This document shows, piece by piece, positions 57,776 to 64,000 of a stretch of 64,000 bases of DNA. The DNA lies in the NCBI RefSeq assembly GCF_037975245.1, contig NC_092579.1:16394178-16458177 (forward strand). The letters run 5' to 3'. The notes below the pieces were generated by a model. That model searched no databases and was not told the DNA's origin. It was given only the letters and a program-made list of their open reading frames with translations. This DNA comes from Apostichopus japonicus. Lineage: Eukaryota > Echinodermata > Holothuroidea > Aspidochirotida > Stichopodidae. The position numbers and the translations under genes were made by a program. Position 1 is the first letter of the stretch. The number at the start of each line of letters is the position of its first letter.

Positions 57776-58057
57776 GTAAGTATCGACTATCGCTTTGAAA
57801 ACAAGGAGTGAGAGAAATATATTAATATATTTAATACCGGTTTATTTTATTTTAGTTAACCATCGTTATTTTGTGTCAGGTATCTCTAGCTCATTCTTTT
57901 CACTGAATAATATATCAGTAAGTATCGACTATCGCTTTGAAAAAAAGGAGTGAGAGAAATATTTTTAAATATTTTATTCTGGTTTATTTTATTTTTGTTT
58001 ACAGTCATTATTTTGTGTCAGGTATCTCTAGCTCATTCTTTTCACTGAATAATATTG
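57772..58057 (+). repeat. Tandem duplication copying the e43 donor site
   Basis: A block of about 142 bases beginning at the donor (atcagtaagtatcgactatc) is present twice, from 57772 and again from 57914, ending cactgaataatat. The second copy is slightly diverged but keeps tcaGTAAGTATC, giving a perfect decoy donor at 57918. Confidence 0.95.
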
Positions 58058-58338
58058 ATTTTAATTTCTGCATTGTCCATTGATTTCAAATAATACTTTT
58101 TCAGGGAATAATATTAGCCGATATCGCATCACAAAGTACCATGTAAAATGGGCCAATTTTTGCAATACAAGCGCAAAGATGTACAACAGTTTCGGAACAC
58201 AGGAACCGTAGAATAGTCAGAGCCGCCAGCAGCTTCTCTGATTTTTTCCCAGCGAGGTTTTAATGTTTGTATTTCATATGATTTGCCATCATTTCCATAT
58301 TTCTAAACAATATGACTCGGTATGATTTATCTCTGTAG

Positions 58339-58458
58339 GTGTGTCTGCCAGTTGTATTCCCGGTACTTGCATCAACGGAGGTACCTGCTTTGTCGACAGG
58401 AATAACGACTTGGTGTGTGTCTGTCCTGCAGGCTTCACAGGGGACTTCTGTGAGACAA
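58339..58458 (+). CDS. Exon e44: EGF-like domain
   Basis: 40 codons, phase 1-1, acceptor atctctgtag, donor gtgagt at 58459. GVSASCIPGTCINGGTC (O-fucose consensus), CFVDRNNDLVC (one extra residue, no hydroxylation motif), CPAGFTGDFC. Confidence 0.92.
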
Positions 58459-59000
58459 GTGAGTCGATGATACCCGACTTGGAAAACCCCGGTCGTATCT
58501 TTAACTACTTTAATTTTGAAGGCGTAATTATGACATTGTGATTCTTGTGTCGAGATTTTGCTGAGAGTTCCTCGCCCCAGCGTGTATCATTCAGTTTAGT
58601 TTTCCACGATTATTGATGAAAAGCAGAGACAACAAGATCACAGAGAAGTTTCATTTTTCCAAACCTTTTGTTGGTTTGCTAACAGACCTCATCATCTCAG
58701 ACACCGGGATCTTGCATTATTGGTCTTCAATTTTCTTGAACGTTCTATCTGTCGATGCGATAATGTAAGAATATAACATATCTTTGGCAAGGGGGAATAT
58801 TTATACCTTGTTAACAGTCTTAGACATAATTTTATACATTCAGGGTGGTATGTCTATACCGTCTAAAGACACGGGGGGGATTAACGGTCCTGTCAGGAAC
58901 GGAAGTCTCACCGGTTCTAAACTATACTAACTGCATGAATTTGCAATGCACATTCAAACAAATGCTTCTCGTTTGGGTGACTGTGCCAAGCTCCAGAAAC

Positions 59001-59038
59001 AGTGTGGACAAACATTGTAATCTGCATTTGTCCACACT
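59001..59038. repeat. Short perfect hairpin
   Basis: agtgtggacaaa and its exact inverse tttgtccacact flank a 14-base loop, in the e44-e45 intron. Function unknown; could be a foldback remnant. Confidence 0.7.
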
Positions 59039-59239
59039 ACAAACCACTTAAAATAAATTAAGCCAATAAATATCTTTCACCCTGTCCACTATATCTGCTA
59101 ATTTCATTCTGCTGTGATTTTGAATAAAAATAAATTAAAAGAAAAATATATATATTTCTGCAAGGTTTCAACATGTAAATACCTTTTAACCACTCTTAGC
59201 ATATTTTTAATGCGAGTCGTTTCTCTTTTACTTTTACAG

Positions 59240-59350
59240 ATCTTCTGATTTTCTGTGTCAATAGTCCGTGCCTTAACGGAGGTACTTGTATCGAGGCAGC
59301 GCAGCGTTGTCTCTGCAATACAGGATTCAGTGGAACTCTCTGCGAGATCG
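59240..59350 (+). CDS. Exon e45: EGF-like domain, short C3-C4 loop
   Basis: 37 codons, phase 1-1, acceptor acttttacag, donor gtgggt at 59351 (weaker). DLLIFCVNSPCLNGGTC (O-fucose consensus), CIEAAQRC is two residues shorter than usual, CNTGFSGTLC. No calcium-binding start. Confidence 0.91.
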
Positions 59351-59711
59351 GTGGGTTAACTTTGACCGTCCTTTCATTCCTGCTTTAATCCATAATCAAT
59401 TATAGGACTTTATGGAAGCTACGCAAATAGAACGTGGGCAGGAGAGTGTAGTGGAAATGTTTCTGTTTTTATACGTTAAATTCCCAGTCTGTGTTTACTT
59501 GTCAGCACTTATTCTACATCTTGAATCTTTTCATAGCAGATGTGGCTAGAATTTAATAGCCTTTTTTGCATAGGAGTCTGGGCGGACATGATTTATTATT
59601 GTCCTTAACTGTCATCAGCTAACTGCAATTTTCACTGTCCTTAAAAAAGAAAGATATTTTCTGCAACGTTATCATTTAATGAAAATATATTCAATTCAAT
59701 TCTCCCTTCAG

Positions 59712-59825
59712 ACAGCGTCGGTTGCAACGATCGTACTTGCTTCAACGGAGGGACCTGCGCTGTGGCATTCGGACAGACATTCTGTGTATGCACTTCTCAA
59801 TGGCAGGGACCCTTCTGCAGGATCA
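59712..59825 (+). CDS. Exon e46: EGF domain preceding an FN3
   Basis: 38 codons, phase 1-1, acceptor cccttcag, donor gtaagt at 59826. DSVGCNDRTCFNGGTC (O-fucose consensus), CAVAFGQTFC, CTSQWQGPFC with the pre-FN3 Trp. Confidence 0.93.
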
Positions 59826-60890
59826 GTAAGTAAACTTAATTTCCTAGTGGTCAATGATCGCGGTCAATTTTCGGTAGCATTTAACTCTACTAGAATTAAC
59901 TGTAACAAAATACTGAGTTCATATTTAAAATTGATTACAATTAAGGGATACGCTGGTGCCTGGAAGTAATTGATAAACAAGATTGCTTGAAATTTGTTTC
60001 CATCTTTTTGGTCAACACCACATACCTCATAGCATTTGTATGGCAGAGTTATAAGCCTTTGGTGACATTTTGTGTCTTCATTTAGGCAACAGCACTCGGA
60101 ATGATGCCATCACAGCAATTGATCTGGATAAAATGCAAAAGCATTTTGCTTTATTATATTTTAATAAATTTTATCCATGTATTATTATGTATTTATTTCT
60201 AGATATTTAATATTTTCTTTTTGATGAAATTCTTAATACTGGGAAAGTTGATAGCTAAAAAGTCATATCAGTAGTAATATAATTCAAGAGTAATCTAGAA
60301 GAATTTTATAAATGGAAAGTAAAAGCTCTCGAACATTTCCAGTGATGACATTGCAAAACCCACTGTGTTCCCCCTCCCAACCCCCCCCACCTCAAAAAAA
60401 GATACAACAAGGGTAATAAGCTAACCAAAATAAATTTCATTCAAATCAACCATATCCCAGAAGAAAAAAGAGGATAAAGAATAATATATCTGTAATTATG
60501 AACAAGATTTTTGAGATGGGGGCTAGCTTTCAAAAAACACTGTGTAATTATTTGTTCTCTTTATAAAAGTGTTAGATTGTCTCCCATTATTGGATTATCC
60601 CTTTTAAAGCATCTTTTAAAGTTAATCATCAAGAAAACCTAATTTTGAAGGATCATCCGTCCCTTTTTTTTCTCGTCTCTCGTTTTATCACATACTTTAC
60701 AATAATAACTTGAGTCGTTAATTGTTTGGCTTATTTAGTGGGTAGGCTTACTGTTTTTATCCATTTAATCTGTTCTTACTTTTTCAACTCTTAAAGTGTC
60801 AATATGATTATAGGTTCATATATTTTTGATATGTGCGAGTATCGTAATTTCCTTTCATGGAGCAATAAACTTTTACTTACCTACTTACAG
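59826..60890 (+). other. Intron between e46 and e47
   Basis: 1.1 kb, with a poly-C run near 60370. No exon or repeat with clear ends. Confidence 0.5.
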
Positions 60891-61172
60891 ACGCAAACAT
60901 CATCAGTACACCTATGGCTGTGACAGACACAGAAGTGACGGTGGTCTTCAACTCGGTGGACGACAATGCCAACGTGGGCTTTTACAGGGTGGAGCTGCTA
61001 GAGGGCGACACCATCATCCAAAGCGAACTCATCCCGCATGTGGACAACACGAACACGCAGACCCACACTTTCCGGAATCTCCGGGCGGATACGCTCTTCA
61101 CGAGCGTCATCAGCGTGGTGGGAGAAGACAACCAGGAGTATCTCTTGTCGGCCCTGACTGTCGCAACAGACG
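60891..61172 (+). CDS. Exon e47: FN3 domain
   Basis: 94 codons, phase 1-1, acceptor ctacttacag, donor gtgagg at 61173. It is clearly richer in G+C than its surroundings. DANIISTPMAVTDTEVTVVF (Phe in strand B), FYRVELLEGDTI, FRNLRADTLFTSVISVV. A second long frame over the same bases (60826-61176) is a shadow. Confidence 0.91.
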
Positions 61173-61813
61173 GTGAGGCTTTTTGGGCGGGAAATTGTGT
61201 CATGTTATGTATTATTCTTAAAGTGTACGTAAGAAGACTTAGACTGAAGAGTCACTGTTTTTTTACCCTGAGTGAAAGTCGACGGACAAATATATTTTGT
61301 AATAAATGATGTCTGTGATAATACAAGCTAAACAGCCCAGGGTTCGGAAAAGAAACATTCATGTTGTCTATGGACATGTATCATCATCTCACTGCCTTCC
61401 TGCAGTCGATAATTTTCCACAGAATATTTTGTTGAACTATGCATCTGGCCACTCCCTAATAACTGCATTGTGCAAAAGCAATGTTAGTGTTTGGTTTGTT
61501 TTTTTCTTTTACCTTGAGAAAGGAGTCCTATCAATGTCTATCCTAAGTAAACAACATCATCAATCCATTGTAGAATCAGCCTAGCTTTTATTGATCTCTA
61601 GTCTTTCAGTCTGTATTGCTATTGTCTTCAGCTATGTACAGGAGAAGAGAACTATTTATCAACTTTCCTCTGCAGTTTGACATAAAAGGATATTATCATA
61701 TTCATATCATATTTATATGGCACAGTGAACTCAATTGAAGAATGATGGCAGCAAATCTGACTCCTTTGGTTAACTTTTGCATGTGGTTTTTTTTTTCTTG
61801 CCCTTCTGAACAG
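61173..61813 (+). other. Intron between e47 and e48
   Basis: About 640 bases of A+T-rich intron. No exon or repeat seen. Confidence 0.5.
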
Positions 61814-61936
61814 AGTCACCAACCTGCACGGAGATAACATGCTTGAATCAAGGCACATGTATTTCAACAACTTCCCAGATCACAGGGTACGTTTGTCTCT
61901 GTGCACCTGGATTTACAGGAAGGAACTGTCAAGATG
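61814..61936 (+). CDS. Exon e48: EGF-like domain following an FN3
   Basis: 41 codons, phase 1-1, acceptor ttctgaacag, donor gtaagt at 61937. ESPTCTEITCLNQGTC (O-fucose consensus), long loop ISTTSQITGYVC, CAPGFTGRNC. A decayed copy follows at 62015. Confidence 0.92.
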
Positions 61937-62014
61937 GTAAGTGGTCGTCACATGTCAACACCAACCCCCCTCTCCCCCACCCCTCCCCCCCTCTCTGTGT
62001 GCCAAATCCTACAG

Positions 62015-62120
62015 ATAACATGCTTGAATCTAAGCACATGTATTTGCAACACCTTCATCGATCACAGAGTATTGATGTCTCTGTGCTCATGAATATATAC
62101 AGGAAGAGACTGTCAAGATG
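62015..62120 (+). pseudogene. Pseudo-exon: decayed duplicate of e48
   Basis: The sequence repeats e48 from ataacatgcttgaat to tgtcaagatg with substitutions and small deletions, then keeps the donor and following bases (gtaagtggtcgtcac) and the C-rich tract. In the parent frame it reads ITCLNLSTC and soon meets a stop, so it cannot encode an EGF. A cctacag acceptor-like site lies just before it. Confidence 0.9.
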
Positions 62121-62507
62121 GTAAGTGGTCGTCACCGTCCAACCCCCACCCCCACCCCCTAGGTGAAGTGGCTCATGCAGATTGAGATAATTGTAAGCTG
62201 CTGTCTCTTAATGTGCAAACATAAACACACGAGAAAATTCCTTGGTTTTGGTTTGTTAATGTGTTATTTTTGCTTCAAGGAAAATTTGGCATTATGCAGG
62301 ACTCCAAGAAGAGCTGTTTCTTTAATTCTTTGGATTTTTCAAATGAATAAAGATGATTTTAATTTTTAAAGGTAGAATTCAAAATATTATATAAAAACAA
62401 CATCAATAGTTCATTTCATTAAAATTATTATTACACATTAAATGTTATGATTTTTATTATTATGATAATTACTGAGGAAACATCATCATTATTGGCTTTA
62501 TTTCCAG

Positions 62508-62621
62508 AAATCAACGAATGCCTGACGGAAAGCTGCTTCAACGGGGGGACATGTGTCGATCGTGTGAACGGCGTAACATGCCTCTGTACGGCCGGATACG
62601 AAGGCTTGAACTGTGAAATAG
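62508..62621 (+). CDS. Exon e49: EGF domain with O-fucose consensus
   Basis: 38 codons, phase 1-1, acceptor tatttccag, donor gttagc at 62622. EINECLTESCFNGGTC, CVDRVNGVTC (Val in place of the aromatic), CTAGYEGLNC. Confidence 0.93.
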
Positions 62622-62948
62622 GTTAGCAATAAAAGAGAAGAGAATGCAGTCATTTTATTAGTCTGTTGTTGGTTTAAAATGCTCATCATGAACCTTTTTC
62701 AGTAAATGGCTAAAGAAGAGAAACAATCATTGATTCTACTTGGAACATGTTTATCTTTTGAATGATTCTTTGTAAGATAAATGAAGGCTTGAGTCAGTAA
62801 AGCAAATAGAAATGCGACATCACTTTTAATATACACTGAGATACTTTAAACTACTGCAGTATTTGATAAACAAATGAACAAGTACTCTTATTATCGATTA
62901 CATCGGTTTTCTCCCTCTGGGTTTTACCCTCTGACTTTCTCCTTCAAG

Positions 62949-63062
62949 ATATCGATGAATGTGCCAGCAATCCTTGTCGTAACGATGGGCAGTGTGTGGA
63001 CCGAAACAACGGCTACCTGTGTCTCTGCAGAACGGGATTTGTGGGAGCTCAATGTGCAGTAT
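62949..63062 (+). CDS. Exon e50: calcium-binding EGF domain
   Basis: 38 codons, phase 1-1, acceptor tccttcaag, donor gtaagt at 63063. [36 protein letters not shown]: calcium-binding start, O-glucose consensus, hydroxylation motif. Very like e11. Confidence 0.93.
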
Positions 63063-63577
63063 GTAAGTATATGTTAGGTATTTTTTTCATATATTATTTA
63101 TCAATTTGAGCACGAATATAGAGCAGTGTGAGATGACTTCATTGATGTATTAATTGTAGCAAAATGGGGTTCATCTTTAGATTTTCTTGTCCTTGTCTTT
63201 GAAATATGTTGATCACAAGAAGAAACCACCTTTATTTCCAATTTTATTCATGTCAAAACTATTCTGGGAAATTTAATTCCTTCAATATTTTAACGAGAGT
63301 TTTATTTTGAATCTTGTTTTTCTATAACTTTTGTGGCAGATTTGCACGTCAAAACTTTAAAAAGTATAAACAATAATTGACAGCATCTTTTAGAGTTTGC
63401 TTTTGGTTTTACAGTAACTCAAGTTTGATAAATTTTGTCAAGAATTCAGAGTACGAGATCACAGGATTTATCTCCCATTGATGTGAAAAAACAGTCTAGG
63501 CTGACCAGACCTTAGATTTAGGTTGTCCCAAAATATGTTGTACAATAACAATGACCAATTATTTACACTGTAGGAGA

Positions 63578-63644
63578 GTGTACGTATTGCTGTTCAATTC
63601 ACCAAACCTTAAAGGTTTGGTTCATAGAACAGCAATATGTACAC
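63578..63644. repeat. Imperfect 31-bp-arm hairpin
   Basis: gtgtacgtattgctgttc...accaaacc pairs with ggtttggt...gaacagcaatatgtacac around a 5-base loop, with one point mismatch and one 5-base internal bulge. Size and shape are those of a small MITE or a microRNA-like hairpin. Confidence 0.7.
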
Positions 63645-63884
63645 TGATACCAAATCTTTTGATATTTTGTAAGATTTTGTATAGGCACTATTATGAGGTT
63701 GGGCATCGTAGATTATTGCATAACATGCTCTTCCAAATGTTTTAAGTTCGGATCATCAAGCTGGATCGTCGCACTTTCTTTCTCAAGCTTACGGATTAAA
63801 TGTCTCTTGTTTCTGGAACTTAATTGTGGTTTTAGATGAATCATTAAGGAGAGTTTGAGGAGTCTTTCCTATTTCTCTTTGCAG

Positions 63885-64000
63885 CTGACATGCCCTGCTC
63901 ACAGGCTCCGTGCCTCAATGGAGGACGTTGCGTGGTCAATGGCGCCGGCAGCTTCCTCTGCTTTTGCACCGCGTCATGGACCGGGGACCTCTGCGAGATA
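63885..64000 (+). CDS. Exon e51: EGF domain, cut by the window edge
   Basis: 38 full codons visible, phase 1 start, acceptor ctctttgcag. ADMPCSQAPCLNGGRC, CVVNGAGSFLC, CTASWTGDLC with all six cysteines. One more base and the donor lie outside. It has the Trp of pre-FN3 EGFs, so the next exon may be an FN3. Confidence 0.92.
   Translation, partial: MTCPAHRLRASMEDVAWSMAPAASSAFAPRHGPGTSAR

Noticed and set aside
60826-61176. 116-codon + frame over FN3 exon e47
   Set aside because: Shifted-frame shadow of e47; His/Arg/Gly-rich with no fold, while the other frame gives a clear FN3 domain.

Overview
The window is the interior of one very large, intron-rich eukaryotic gene on the + strand, with a second complete-looking coding region nested antisense inside its longest intron. 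I place exon borders by hand from GT/AG sites, reading-frame phase and domain alignment. I count 51 coding exons: 41 encode one EGF-like domain each and 10 encode fibronectin type III (FN3) domains (one exon holds two, so 11 FN3). Every exon starts and ends in phase 1, so any exon can be skipped, duplicated or inserted without a frameshift. They add up to about 7.8 kb of coding sequence (about 2,590 residues). The window cuts the gene on both sides: it starts in an intron and ends one base short of the end of an EGF exon. No start codon, signal peptide, membrane segment or stop of this protein lies in the window. It should be an extracellular or cell-surface adhesion/matrix protein. I do not recognise it as a named gene.

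Layout: 1470-6890 carries six FN3 domains (e1-e5); 7411-18290 eleven EGF exons; 19738-20016 an FN3; 20320-34674 thirteen EGF exons; 36776-37045 an FN3; 37791-37907 an EGF; 37908-47020 a 9.1-kb intron with the nested minus-strand gene; 47021-53083 two successive EGF-FN3-EGF cassettes; 54042-59825 eight EGF exons; 60891-61172 an FN3; 61814 to the edge four EGF exons. EGF exons just before an isolated FN3 mostly have Trp before the last Gly of the domain (e16, e33, e36, e46). EGF exons just after one have a longer C3-C4 loop ending in GY-x-C-x-C (e18, e32, e38, e48; e35 has NY).

The nested gene (39350-41908, minus) encodes an 852-residue type I membrane protein: signal peptide, LRRNT, leucine-rich repeats, LRRCT, a mucin-like stalk of eleven 31-residue Ser/Thr-rich repeats, one membrane helix and an acidic tail ending in a PDZ-ligand-like ETDL.

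The introns are A+T rich and full of mobile and tandem repeats: a 1.5-kb non-autonomous hAT element with a perfect 8-bp target duplication, several palindromic MITE-like elements, tRNA-derived SINE pieces, a LINE endonuclease fragment inside an inverted minisatellite, a U2-snRNA-like structured sequence, and many minisatellites. Several repeats copy or contain splice sites. The strongest is a 13-copy 62-bp array before exon e24 in which 12 copies repeat the exon's own acceptor region. The same intron carries a 35-bp minisatellite full of consensus donor motifs.

Organism: an animal, from the EGF/FN3/LRR receptor architecture; probably an invertebrate deuterostome such as an echinoderm, but that is inference from gene style only. 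Introns over 300 bases without their own entry (9346-9773, 14754-15087, 15202-15659, 15774-16256, 20017-20319, 21426-22563, 24087-24556, 31509-32182, 33701-34187, 37046-37790, 48071-48599, 55431-56074, 56889-57661, 58459-59239, 59351-59711, 62622-62948) show only A+T-rich sequence, short homopolymers or simple repeats to me.
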